A stretch of 64,000 bases of DNA from Papaver somniferum (taxonomy: Eukaryota > Streptophyta > Magnoliopsida > Ranunculales > Papaveraceae): NCBI RefSeq assembly GCF_003573695.1, contig NC_039362.1, positions 8,284,088-8,348,087 of the forward strand, written 5' to 3'. Shown here one piece after another: positions 12,333 through 23,034 of the stretch (the first letter of the stretch is position 1; the number at the start of each line of letters is the position of its first letter). A program made the translations under genes and the position numbers. The notes beneath the pieces were generated by a model, which saw only the letters and a list, made by a program, of their open reading frames with translations, had not been told where the DNA came from and made no database searches.

Positions 12333-14701
12333 TGTTAGAGCATAGCTCGGTCAACCTGGCATGTGTTTCTATATCAAGCATGTTTGTCAATGTTAGTGAT
12401 CAAAACTATAAGTCTTGATTTCTAGTCTATTTAGCTAAGTCTCGGACTAGGATAGTAAGTGTAGTTGAGCTCAAGGACTTCATGGCGATTCATCGGACAA
12501 GCAGAAGATCTACTCAAGAAACCGGTGGAACTTCTCGACAAAAAGGTATGTGAAGACTTGAACTTATCCGTCACTCATAAGTTTATCTATTCTATCTCCT
12601 ACTTCTTGAGACAAAAGTCGTATGCTAAATATATAGACTAGATCATACACATTTGATATTTCGATACGAGTATATCTCGCCTATCTATATCTCGAAAAAT
12701 GTGTTGGTAAGCGTTTCGCTTCGATCATGTTTTTCTTTACCTAGTGACGAAAGTCATGATACGTTTCAGTCGTCTTGGAAATTTCTCTGACGAGAAAGGT
12801 TTGTGAAAAACAAGTGAATAACGTCCTCTGAGAATGTTTCAATGATTGGAATGAGAGTTTAGATTATATAACCATGTATTCCTTGAACCTAAGTTGTCAA
12901 ACTTTGTTGATCAAGAGTAATCGGGAGGATTGTGGAATTGGCTTGCCCAGTCCGCGAACTGTCGGAAGTTCTCGACCGAGAATTTCTGCTGGATTTTCCG
13001 AAACTTGTTTATATGCTTAGTCCACGAACTGGTAGAAGTTCTCTTTCCGAGAATTTTTGCTGAGTTTGGAAAACTCAAACCGATTAGCTTAAGTCCGCGA
13101 ACTTGTTTTAGAGATTAAGAGGTTATGATCTAAAGATGTGCTTTGAACATGAAACATAAATTACTAAGGAATTCTTTATGCAAACCGTGGCTATAATGTT
13201 CATGATCCGATTCAATCGAATCGAATCATCTTTGTTTCAATTGTGTCCTGTGTAGTTACATAAGATCTCATAGCAATTGAACAACTCTCTAACTAGTTCA
13301 TATTGAGTCAATTGAACTAGTTATGGTGAAGAATAATATGGATGGTATGAAATGATCAAATGGATAACCTTTTGGTTGACTATTTTTTAACCAACAATGC
13401 ACACGTTTGGGTACGGTTACACAAACCTAGATTCGTGCAGTACATGTGTGTATGACAAGCTAAGATTTTGATTTAACGGTTGAGATATATTATCTTGAAT
13501 CTAAATCAGGTTTTCATCTAACGGTGGATAGCGTTTGTTTTTTGAGCAAGGAGAAACCCTGATTTAAAAGGCTATATATAGGAGACATCTAGAAATGGGA
13601 AAAACTAATCCCCACACGTCTGTGTGCTACTAGTGCGCTCGCTAGAGTCGATACTACTTTTATCATAGTTGTGTGACTTAAAGACTTCATTGGGATTGTG
13701 AAGCTAGACCGATACTACTTTTATCATAGTTGTGTGATCTGATCTTGCATCTTCTATCGTACGAGTACAATCATATTGATTGACTTGAGATCGTGAGAGT
13801 TTTCCGATAGGCAAGATATAAAAGTAAGCGCAAACATCTTTGTCTCATCGTTTGTGATTCCACGACATCTTGTTTCGCTACCATACGATTAAGATTGTTG
13901 TGAGGTGATTGATTAATCTAGGATGTTCTTCGGGAATATAAGACCGAATTATCAATTGGTTTCTGTTCACCTTGATTATATATCAAAAGACGAAACAAAA
14001 AGTTAGGGTTTTTCTGTGGGAGACAGATTGATCCTTTGATAGACTTTTCTGTGTGATACGGATTTGTTTATTGTTCAAGCCTGCGATTTTGGATCGTAGC
14101 AACTCTTAGTTGTGGGTGAGATCAGCTAAGGGATTCAAGTACGTAGCATCCTGCTGGGATCATAGGCGTAGGAGTACAACTGTACCTTGTATCAGTGGGA
14201 GATTGATAGGGGTTCAAATATATTCCAGTCCGAAGTTAGCTTGGAGTAGGCTAGTGTCTGTAGCGGATTAATACAGTGTGTATTCAATCTGGACTAGGTC
14301 CCGGGGTTTTTCTGCATTTGCGGCTTCCTCGTTAACAAAACTTCTGGTGTCTGTGTTATTTCCTTTCCGCATTATATTTGATTATATAATAGAAATAATA
14401 CAGGTTGTGCGTTGAAGTTTAATCAATTGGAGATCCAACCTAGTTGTTGTTGATTTCATTGATTAACACTTGGATATTGGTTTTTAGTACCATCCAAGTT
14501 ATTCCTTGTGTTTGATTAAAGACTCGCTATTGTTTTAGATTGAGTAAATCAAAACAAGTGAGAGATATTAACTCCTTAAGATACTTTAATCTAGATTGAG
14601 TCTGACTCTCTAGTTGATTCTCTATCAAAGTATTTCGGTGTTAGTCCATGCAGATTGCTAAGAGAAATATTGGGTGGTGTTGTTAGACCCCCGCTTTTTC
14701 A
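12333..14701 (+). mobile_element. 5' LTR, sub-type A (copy 1)
   Basis: Runs TGTTAGAGCATAGCTCGG to CCCGCTTTTTCA, 2369 bp, followed by a PBS. TATA box TATATATAGG near 13573. The short-repeat zone (AGTCCGCGAACTG type) is at 12945-13110 and the U5 block CCCGGGGTTTTTCTGC near 14300. Small frames inside (for example 12930-13118) are shadows. Confidence 0.9.
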
Positions 14702-14703
14702 AT

Positions 14704-14715
14704 TGGTATCAGAGC
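14704..14715 (+). other. Primer binding site
   Basis: TGGTATCAGAGC, two bases after the LTR end; initiator Met tRNA complement. Confidence 0.9.
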
Positions 14716-14767
14716 AGGTAAACGTATTTAAGACCTTACAAGTCTTCGTTTGTAGCGATCTGACTCT

Positions 14768-16145
14768 ATGGACAGAAGTATTATCTCTGATAACACAACA
14801 TCAATTCAGGATTGTTCATACAAACTTAAAAGTTCTGAAATCGCTGAGAAGAATTCCCTCCCGCCTCCTACTACTGAATCCTCATTCAACTGGAGAAAAT
14901 CTCTTGATGAACAGTTGGATGATCTTTCGTACGATAGTGATTCTTAAGAAGAACAGAGCATTGATAAGGAAGTTTCTCAATATATCATGTTGTTCAATCG
15001 TGAATTAAAAGAATCAAAGACAACTGCGTCTTTGAGAAAAGTCATAGGTCCTCTCTGTCAAGAAAAACAGAAAGTTGAGAAAACTCTTCAAAGGTTATGA
15101 TGGTGGATACAAACTGTTACAATCTACCGTTAAAGACCATGAAGAAGAGGTTCGCTCAAAAAAATCTGAATGTGATAATCTTCTTCGTAACGTCGGTGTG
15201 TTAAAAGAAAGGCTTGACGAAACTGAAGCAAGATGTGAATCTCAACAGAAGTGTTTTGATGACAAAGAACGCAGTCTTCTTTTCAAAGAAAATTCCTTGG
15301 AAATCAAACTTACTGCTGCTCTTAATAAGGTAAAATCACTGGAAGAAAATTTAAATAGATTCAGCTCTAGCTCGTCAATATTGTCTTCTATGTTGGGAGC
15401 CTGTAAAGAGCATTCTGATAAACATGGTCTAGGATATAAAGGAATAGACGCACCTAACAGTGATAAGATTAAGTTTGTTAAAGCTGCTAAAAATTCTTCA
15501 TGTGTAAAAGCTGAGTCAGCTTGACAAAACAAGGATTCTTCTCCATCAAAAACTGCTTTCATAAGAACAGGAAAATCCTTTAATTGCTTTTACTGCGGAA
15601 ACAAAGGACATCCTGAGAGGAAATGCCGTCTACGTTTGCGGAATTAAAAACTTCATAAAATTCTTACATGGATGGCTAAAGAAGTTGTTAAACCGGTATC
15701 ACACATTGTTGGAACAAGGGGAATCTCCTTTCCTCAAGGATTATACAATAACAAGCCATGTGATAACTAGGCATTTAAAAGGAAAAGTGTCTACAACAGC
15801 AGAAGGAGGAGTGACAAAAGTGTGACTGATCCTTCAAAGAGAAAAAGGCACAGGAAAAAGAAAGAGAAATTGTGTTCCTCTGTTCTCGACAAAGAAGCCT
15901 GTAATTCTATGACGTCTAAAACAAACTTCCTACATGTCAACAATCGAGTGTCTGATTTGAAGACCAGCATAAACAGACTCAGACGGAACATCAAGAAAAC
16001 ATGGAATGCAGTTGATCCAGGTATTCCTAAATCTTCTCTTAATATTGCTTCTTCAACTAAACCCGGTAGTTTGTTAAATACCGTTGAGAAGGAAAAAGAA
16101 GAAGTAAATACTGATGAGCAAGATGCTCATCTTATTACACCCTGA
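14768..16145 (+). pseudogene. ORF1, gag-like protein without pol (copy 1)
   Basis: Start chosen at the ATG 53 bp after the PBS, matching the other copies. Order of parts: a variable N-terminus; an acidic stretch (LDDLSYDSDS); a long Glu/Lys/Leu helix likely to form a coiled coil (15075-15360); a 'LGYKGIDAP' segment like that before the zinc knuckle in plant copia gag; a complete CCHC zinc knuckle CFYCGNKGHPERKC near 15590; and a basic tail (NRLRRNIKKTW). In plant elements such proteins form the capsid and bind RNA. No protease, integrase, RT or RNase H follows, so it needs help from another element. It is broken by in-frame stops (after DSDS near 14946; after AESA; TAG in 'CDN*AFKRK') and at least one shift near 15095. 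Confidence 0.75.
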
Positions 16146-16180
16146 CAAGATCATTTTGCATCTCTTTTTAATATAATAAA
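16113..16180 (+). terminator. Hairpin and AATAAA signal after ORF1
   Basis: GATGAGC / GCTCATC can pair across a 5-base loop (16113-16131), ORF1 stops at 16145, and AATAAA follows at 16175-16180. The same arrangement is present after ORF1 near 26843-26910, 38071-38137 and 53374-53440. A polyadenylation role for ORF1 transcripts is inference. Confidence 0.45.
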
Positions 16181-16298
16181 AAGGGATTCTCATGACTCTC
16201 AGGATTTTTTATCTTGAGATTGGTGTCAATATCATATTATGTTGTTTTTTAGTTTCCTTGTTTTGGTTGCTTCTCAACATCTTTATGTTCGCGCCATT

Positions 16299-16398
16299 TG
16301 GGCTTCCTTGACTCGGCATGGGCCCTGTTCTCTATGTTCGCGCACCAACCCCCGCGAACGTCATGTTCATTAGGGTTTTAATGGAATACCATATATTT
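16299..16398 (+). promoter_or_regulatory. Putative internal promoter of ORF2 (copy 1)
   Basis: Upstream of ORF2 lie two TGGGCY site II motifs (TGGGCT 16299, TGGGCC 16319), a telo-box in reverse (TTAGGGTTT 16370) and a TATA-like ATATATTTAA (16391). Site II plus telo-box is the known arrangement of many plant housekeeping promoters. ATG follows 50 bp after the TATA-like box. Confidence 0.5.
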
Positions 16399-16448
16399 AA
16401 TGTTCCAGAAGAATAAAAGGTCTTTTAAAGCCTTCTTTTTGGTGCACA

Positions 16449-16709
16449 ATGGAAGGAAGAAACAAGGTTGATGATGTTGAGTTATGTTCTATTGATATCT
16501 CGTGTTTTCATGCTCTTGATCATGTAAATGATGACAAACTACCAGTTCAGATTTCTTCACAATTGGTAAGAAATCTTCTTAAATATTTTGAGGTTGTACG
16601 AGAACAACTCGGTAGTGCAACCAGGAACCTTGATTTTCTGAAGGGAAAGATTAAGAAGGAGAATGAGGAGCTAGTTCATGTTCAATCTCTGGTTGCAGAC
16701 ATGATTTAG
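16449..16709 (+). CDS. ORF2, 86-residue protein of unknown function (copy 1)
   Basis: An open 86-codon frame starting MEGRNKVDDVEL. The N-terminal third has a conserved SCFHALDHVNDDKL patch; the rest (about residues 36-84) is a predicted amphipathic helix with regularly spaced Leu/Val, able to form a coiled coil. No signal peptide or membrane segment. I recognise no family. It lies downstream of ORF1 with its own promoter-like motifs and is the only frame of this element that remains open. Homologues at 27180, 38412 and 53740 have exactly the same length, and a longer relative is at 43515. It could be a structural or regulatory partner of the gag-like protein; this is inference. Confidence 0.55.
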   Translation: MEGRNKVDDVELCSIDISCFHALDHVNDDKLPVQISSQLVRNLLKYFEVVREQLGSATRNLDFLKGKIKKENEELVHVQSLVADMI

Positions 16710-17102
16710 ACGTCTTCAGATCTTGGTTCTTTTAATTCCTAGGATGTCTTCTTTTTGGATTAGTTGGAAGAATAACTAGTGCTTTGGATCATGATGATTG
16801 TGATTACACATAGCTATTATTTTCATCTTTTGTTTTTTATATTTATAGGTTTTATTTTCTAAAAAATATTTGAAAAAGATGATGGTTTGCAATATTAATT
16901 TGGTTTGATATATTGGAATTTGTTATGAGATTTTGGTATTCACATCCGTGAACTTTGTTGTCCCATATTTTGTCAAAAGTAAAGTCATTTATGATCGGTT
17001 TTCATGTACTGGTTTAAAGATGAATAGACTTTTGACAAACACAAAAGTTAAGCCTATATTGTCAATTATTTGATGGAAGATAGGTTAAAATCTTTTGTAA
17101 AC
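16710..17102 (+). mobile_element. 3' internal region of copy 1, cut by a Ty3 insertion
   Basis: Non-coding; matches 54001-54385 of the fuller element. It ends at 'AAAATCTTTTGTAAAC', where the Ty3 LTR starts; the fuller copy continues 'AACAAGGATAAAGTC'. Confidence 0.75.
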
Positions 17103-17815
17103 TGATAGAACCCAGTTCTGTCATGGTTTAGTTTCGTCGCAACAACACTACAAGTTGGCAGTATTAAGGGTCTAGTAACTTTTATGTTTCAGTATTCTAT
17201 ATTTCAGTCTTTTATTTGAGGTAGAATTCCTTGGAAGGTTTTTCTCGAAAGAGTTTTTTAATCCACCAAAGAGTTCATAACTTTAGGAGTAAGTTTAGGG
17301 GTTACATTAGGAATCAGTCTTTCTCTTGAGTCTATATATAGAGTCTGTCAGGTCTTGTAATAGCATCGAATATTCAATAGACTTCTTGTTTATTACCTTG
17401 TTTCTCTTGTCTGCAAAAGCAATCGTTCCTGCTGGCCATGATAAGAACATACCAATGATAGAACCCAGTTCTGTCACGGTTTAGTTTCGTCGCAGCAACA
17501 CTACAAGTTTGCAGTATTAAGCGTCTAGTAACTTTTATGTTTCAGTATTCTATATTTCAGTCTTTTATTTGAGGTAGAATTCCTTGGAAGGTTTTTCTCG
17601 AAAGAGTTTTTTTATCCACCAGAGAGTTCGATAACTTCAGGAGTAAGTTTAGGGGTTATATTAGGAATCAGTCTTTCTCTTGAGTCTATATATAGAGTCT
17701 GTCAGGTCTTGTAATAGCATCGAATATTCAATAGACTTCTTTTTTATTACCTTGTTTCCCTTGTTTGCAAAAGCAATCGTTCCTGCTGGCCGTGATAAGA
17801 ACTCAGTTCTTATCA
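17103..17815 (+). mobile_element. Two tandem copies of a Ty3-type LTR
   Basis: Two direct copies, 17103-17455 and 17456-17815, each starting TGATAGAACCCAGTTCTGTC; the second ends CTTATCA and is followed by the PBS TGGTATCAGAGC (17817-17828). TATA-like TATATATAGAG occurs in both. There is no internal sequence between them, so the first is an extra LTR rather than the far end of a complete element. Confidence 0.85.
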
Positions 17816-17879
17816 TTGGTATCAGAGCGGTTTCGCTCCTTGTATGACCCTAACTCGATCACAAAAAAGAAAATTATTC

Positions 17880-19561
17880 ATGGAGCAGTTGACAGCTCAA
17901 GTCACTGCGATGGCTACATCAAGTCTTTGATTGACGGAACAATTAGAGAAGTTATTGGAGAAGGACTCGGCTTCAAGAAGTGGAGGTCGTAATTATCCTA
18001 GGAATGATGCGAAGGTGATTTTTCCACGATTTGAAGGTGTGGATCCTGAAGGTTGGTTATATCGTGCTAAATTGTACTTTCAATTTTATGAAATACCTGC
18101 TGCAAAACAGGTGCAATTGGCGGGTATTAATCTTGATGGGAAGGCGTTACAGTGGTACAAGTGGATGAAAAAAATATCACCTAACCCTAACTGGGAAGGC
18201 TTTTCTGAATCTTTTTTGAAACGATTTGGACCCACCAAATATGATGATCTGGCTGCAGCTTTGGCCAAGATCAGTCAAGTTAATTTTAGTTCCATTGGAG
18301 ACTATCAGGAGGAATTTGAACGACTGTTAAACCAGGTAAGTGATGTTCTAGATTTTTTTTTTGGTAAGTTGTTATGTTGGTGGGTTAAAACCTGAGGTCG
18401 TCTCGAAGTGCAAGCGTTAAGCCCGGAATCTTTAGTTGAGACCATAGGGCTAGCTCGTTTGCAAGATGAAAAAGTTAACTTGAGACGACAAGGTTCAAGA
18501 CTTGAAGTGCGACCTAATCCAAATCCTACAACCACAACACCAACAACCAAAACTAATATTCCTCCAATTAAAAGGCTTACCACAGAAGAGGCGGAGGAGA
18601 GACGGAAGAAACAATTATGTTATAACTGCGATGAAAGATTGTTTCGAGGTCATCGATGTAAGTCAAAGACGTTATTCCTGATTGAAGGAGAAGAGGACGT
18701 TGGTGAAGAAGACGAGAGTAATACATGGGATGTTGAAGAAAAACTCAAACCAGAAATCTCCATGCATGCCCTAGCAGGATCAATGACGCCACAAACCATG
18801 CGAATTGTGGGTCAAGTTAAGAAAGAAAGGGTCACAATTCTTGTGGATTCAGGAAGTACTCATAATTTTCTCGATCCCGCTATACCAAAACAGTTGGGCA
18901 TTGAGATGGTTAACGATGAAGGTTTTCAAGTTATGATTGCTAACGGGTCTCGGATTCCATGTCTTGGGCAGTGCCAAAACGTAGAATTTCTTCTTCAAAA
19001 TACTTCTTTTGTGAGTGACTTCCATGTGTTGGTGTTAGGTGGATGTGACATGGTATTAGGAGCGCATTGGCTCCAAACTTTAGGACCAATTCGGTGGGAT
19101 TTTAAAAACTTAACGATGGAGTTCGAGGTAGGCGACACAAATATCCGACTACTAGGACGTCAAATTAAGGAAAACCAACTAGTTTCAATGCACACAATGG
19201 AGAAGTTAATCAAACAGGGGGCTCCAGATTTAGTTTGTTGTGTTCAAAACTTGGAAACGAGTCAGACATCGTCCAAGTTACCAAAGGAGATTACACAATT
19301 AATTGCTCGTTACACTCCTGTATTTACAACACCCACCAAGTTGCCAGCGATGCGAACTCATGACCATAAGATACCGCTGTTATCAGAAGATGCATCGGTA
19401 AATCTCCGACCATACCGTTATGCGCACTGTCAAAAAGTGGAAATCGAACGACTAGTCCAAGAGATTTTGGAAGAAGGTTTAATTAGACCAAGCACTAGTC
19501 CCTTTTCATCACCAGTCCTTTTGGTCAAGAAGAAGGATGGAACGTGGCGGATGTGCATACT
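17880..19561 (+). pseudogene. Ty3/gypsy gag-pol, truncated in reverse transcriptase
   Basis: Starts at the ATG 50 bp after the PBS. Gag part (17880-18400) shows the retrotransposon gag pattern FPRFEGVDPEGWLYRAKLYF ... LKRFG. A zinc knuckle CYNCDERLFRGHRCKSK follows near 18617; a protease active site ILVDSGSTHNFLD near 18840; then the start of RT, ending LVKKKDGTWRMCI. The order is that of plant Ty3 elements. Breaks: in-frame TGA at 17928, frameshifts around 18350-18405, and loss of RT catalytic region, RNase H and integrase at the junction with LTR-B at 19562. The element sits inside the copia-like 3' region. Confidence 0.85.
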
Positions 19562-20005
19562 GATATGACATGTTGTACTCTTGCACGCATATAATCCATA
19601 TCCGGGAACCATAGTATGCGTACCCGTACGTGTACCTGTTGGCTTGAGAAATCCGGGAACCTAAGTATGCGTACCCGTTCGCGTACTGGCGTATGGTTCA
19701 TGTCCGAATATTTCTGCTAGGATTATAAGTATGCATACCCGTCTGCGTACTTGCAAAACCCAATCTTGGTCCGGGTATTTCAAGTATGCGTACCGGTTTG
19801 AATACTTGAAGGTTAAAGTTCTAAAATCGGTTGCAAACCGTGGCTATAATGTTCATGAATTGATTCAAGTGAATCAAACCGATTTTGTTTCAATTGTGTT
19901 CTTGTATACGTCTATGAGAATATAGAAATTGAAAACTCTTTAACTAGTTTTATTTGAGTCATTTGAACTAGTTATGGTTAAGATGAACAAGGTTGATATG
20001 AGAGT
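19562..20005 (+). repeat. Duplicated LTR-B edge (second copy)
   Basis: About 444 bp nearly identical to 11888-12332, including the TATGCGTACCCG repeats and ending in AGAGT before an A-type LTR start. It joins directly to the truncated Ty3 RT, forming a chimeric junction that recurs at 28259. Confidence 0.85.
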
Positions 20006-21831
20006 TGTTAGAGCATAACTCGGTCAACCTCGCATGCGTTGCTATATCAAGCATGTTTTTCAATGTTAGTGATAAAAACTATAAGTCTTTATTTCTAGTC
20101 TATTTAGCTAAGTCTCGGACTAGTATAGTAAGTGTAGTTGAGCTCAAGGACTTCATGGAGATTCATCGGACAAGCAGAAGATATACTCAAGAAACCGGGG
20201 AAAAATTTATCAACAAAAAGGTATGCGAAGACTTGAACTTATCTGTCACTCAAAAGTTTATCTATTCTATCTCCTACTTCTTGATACAAATGTCGTATGC
20301 TAAATATATAGACTAGATCATACACATTTGATATTTCGATCCGAGTATATCTCGCCTATTTATATATCGAAATATGTGTTGGTAAGCGTTTCGCTTCGAT
20401 CATGTTTTTCTTTACCTAGTGACAAAAGTCATGATACGTTTCAGTCATCTTGGAAATTTCTCTAACGAGAAAGGTTTGTGAAAAACAACTGAATAACGTC
20501 CTCTAAGAATGTTTCAATGATTGGAATGAGAGTTTAGATTATATAACCATGTATTCCTTGAACCGAAGTTGTCAAACTTTGTTGATCAAGAGTAATCGGG
20601 AGGATTGTGGAATTGGCTTGCCAAGTCCGCGAACTGTCGGAAGTTCTCGATCGAGAATTTCTGCTGGATTTTCCGAAACTTGTTTGTGTGCTTAGTCCGC
20701 GAACCCAGTCTGCGAACTGGCGGAAATTTCTTTCCGAGAATCTTTGCTGAGTTTGGAAAAATCAAACCGATTAGCTTAAGTCCGCGAACTTGTTTGTGAG
20801 CTTAAGAGGTTATGATCTAAATATATGCTTTGAACATGAAACATAAATTACTAAGGAATGCTTTATGCAAACCGTGGCTATAATGTTCATGATCCGATTC
20901 AATCGAATCTAATCATCTTTGTTTCAATTGTGTCTTGTGTAGTTACATAAGATCATATAGCAATTGAACAACTATATAACTAGTTCCTATTGAGTCAATT
21001 GAACTAGTTATGGTGAAGAAGAATATGGTTGGTATGAAATAATCAAATGGTTAACCTTTTGGTTGACTATTTTTGAACCAACAATGCACACGTTTGGGTA
21101 AGGTTACACAAACCTAGATTCGTGCAGTACATGTGTGTATGACAAGCTAAGATTTCGATCTAACGGTTGAGATATATTAGATTGAATCTAAATCAAGTTT
21201 TCATCTAACGGTGGATAGCGTTTTCTTTGTGAGCAAGGCGAAACCTGATTTGAAAGGCTATATATAGGAGACATCTAGCAATGGGCAAAACTAATCCCCA
21301 CACGTCTGTGTGATACTAGTGCGCTCGCTAGAGTCGATCTCAATTAACCTTTGAGTTTCTTCTTCTCAACTCAGGTTAACTACTTAAAGACTTCATTAGG
21401 ATTGTGAAGCCAGACCGATACTACTTTTATCGTAGTTGTGTGATCTGATCTTGCATCTTCTATCGTACGAGTACAATGTTGATTGGCTTGAGATCGTGAG
21501 AGTTCTCCGATAGGCAAGATATAAAAGTAATCGCAAACATCTTCGTCTCATCGTTTGTGATTCCACGTCATCTTGTTTCGCTACCATACGATTAAGATTG
21601 TTGTGAGGTGATTGATTAATCTAGGCTGTTCTTCGGGAATATAAGACCGGATTATGAATTGGTTTCTGTTCAGCTTGATTATATATCAAAAGACGAAACA
21701 AAAAGTTAGCGTTTTTCTGTGGGAGACAGATTTATCCTTTGATAGACTTTTCTGTGTGATACGGATTTGTTTATTGTCCAAGCCTGTGATTTTGGATCGT
21801 AGCAATTTTTAGTTGTGGGTGAGATCAGCTA
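20006..21831 (+). mobile_element. LTR sub-type A (copy 2), 3' end missing
   Basis: Starts TGTTAGAGCATAACTCGG; TATA box TATATATAGG near 21259; short-repeat zone near 20625-20790. It stops at 'GAGATCAGCTA', where F-box sequence begins, so the U5 block and PBS are absent. It shares small differences with the LTR at 28703 rather than with 12333. Confidence 0.85.
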
Positions 21832-22838
21832 CAGTCTCAAGACGTTGAATCTGAATTTTGTTTCCTTTAGTAAATTCCCCGCGAATTCATTCATATCCAA
21901 TTTGTGTTGTTTGAGTTTTGTCTGGCTCAGTTTCCAAATATAGGCCAATCTGTGTCGGTATATTCTAGAAACACGTTTAATCATACGTGAATATATATAG
22001 GAGTAAGTTAACTATTTACATACAATACCAAAGCTTAGAAAGGGATACTTCTGCGGGTTGTAGTAGTTATCTTGTTATGGGCAATGAGTTATTACTTTGT
22101 GAGATATTGACTTGGGTCCCTGTAAAATCACTTATGAGGTTCAAGAGTGTATGCAAACAATGGAACTCCTTGATACATACAGATCGAAACTTCATTGATT
22201 TACACTTCACACGATCAAAAGCATGTAATTTTGCTGTTGGTGATGGTATCACCATACTGCTTTTTAGGTCTTGGTATCAACTTCGTGTTTTTTCCTCAGC
22301 TGAACTATTAGTGTCTCAAGGAGGAGTAAAGACTGTTGAAAGGGAAATATCTATACTAGGATCTTCCCTGGTACACGTTTTTGGAGCTGTCAATGGGTTG
22401 ATTTCTGTAATAGAACCTAGCACATGTTTTGTTCGTGTGTTTAATCCGAGCACGGGATAGTCAACACCTTGGATAAAATCCATGATTAAACAACAAAGTG
22501 AAAATCTACCAGAGGAAATACAACTTATAGATGAAGATGGTGATTATGAAACTCACAAGGTTAGTTATGGTCGTGGACCGTGGCATTACTTTGGGTATGA
22601 TCCTGCCGCTAAAGAACACAAAGTGGTTATTATGTGGTTCAAGCAAATATCCAACTGGCGCGGATGTGTACCTTCTGAAACTGTATGTGAGGTCATGACC
22701 GTTGTCGGTAGACATAGCAACAACAATATATTATGGAGAAGGCTGGATTTATTCCCGCCAATAATTTCACCGTTGGAATTCTCTTCATCATCCCTTTACA
22801 CAAATGGTTGCATTTATTGGCTGACTCGCCCAACTTAG
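21832..22838 (+). pseudogene. F-box protein pseudogene (copy 1), 3' truncated
   Basis: F-box proteins link substrates to SCF ubiquitin ligases. The frame opens at 21987; an ATG at 22077 is closer to the F-box and equally possible. F-box motif: LLCEILTWVPVKSLMRFKSV, then CKQWNSLI (about residues 33-60). An F-box-associated region follows (VFGAVNGLI, VFNPSTG, HYFGYDPAAKEHKV, YWLTRPT). A single nonsense change (TAG at 22458, where the copy at 34218 has CAG) interrupts the frame, and the gene ends abruptly at 22838 where an inverted retroelement fragment begins. The expected C-terminal part is present in the copy at 40370. Its own upstream sequence (21838-21986) is duplicated at 33600. Confidence 0.85.
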
Positions 22839-23034
22839 TCACAAAACTATAAGAATGATTTTTATATCCAAAACTCAATCAAATTAGTCACAAGTAAACC
22901 CATGATTAACTTAATCGGAATACGTAATCAAACTATCCACAAGGAATGATCAATTTGATTGATTTATGCTCAACATAAGTAAACTTACGGAACATATGAC
23001 TAACATAACCATTGAAAATGATTAGGATAATCGT
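22839..23034 (-). mobile_element. Inverted fragment of copia-like 3' internal region
   Basis: Its reverse complement matches about 54950-55130 (for example 'TCCGTAAGTTTACTTATGTT' and 'GATTGAGTTTTGGATATA'). It lies between the F-box break and the next LTR. Confidence 0.8.

Noticed and set aside
14704..14715. tRNA gene from the match to initiator Met tRNA
   Set aside because: Only the 12-base primer complement is present; no cloverleaf sequence surrounds it. The same holds at the other five PBS sites.
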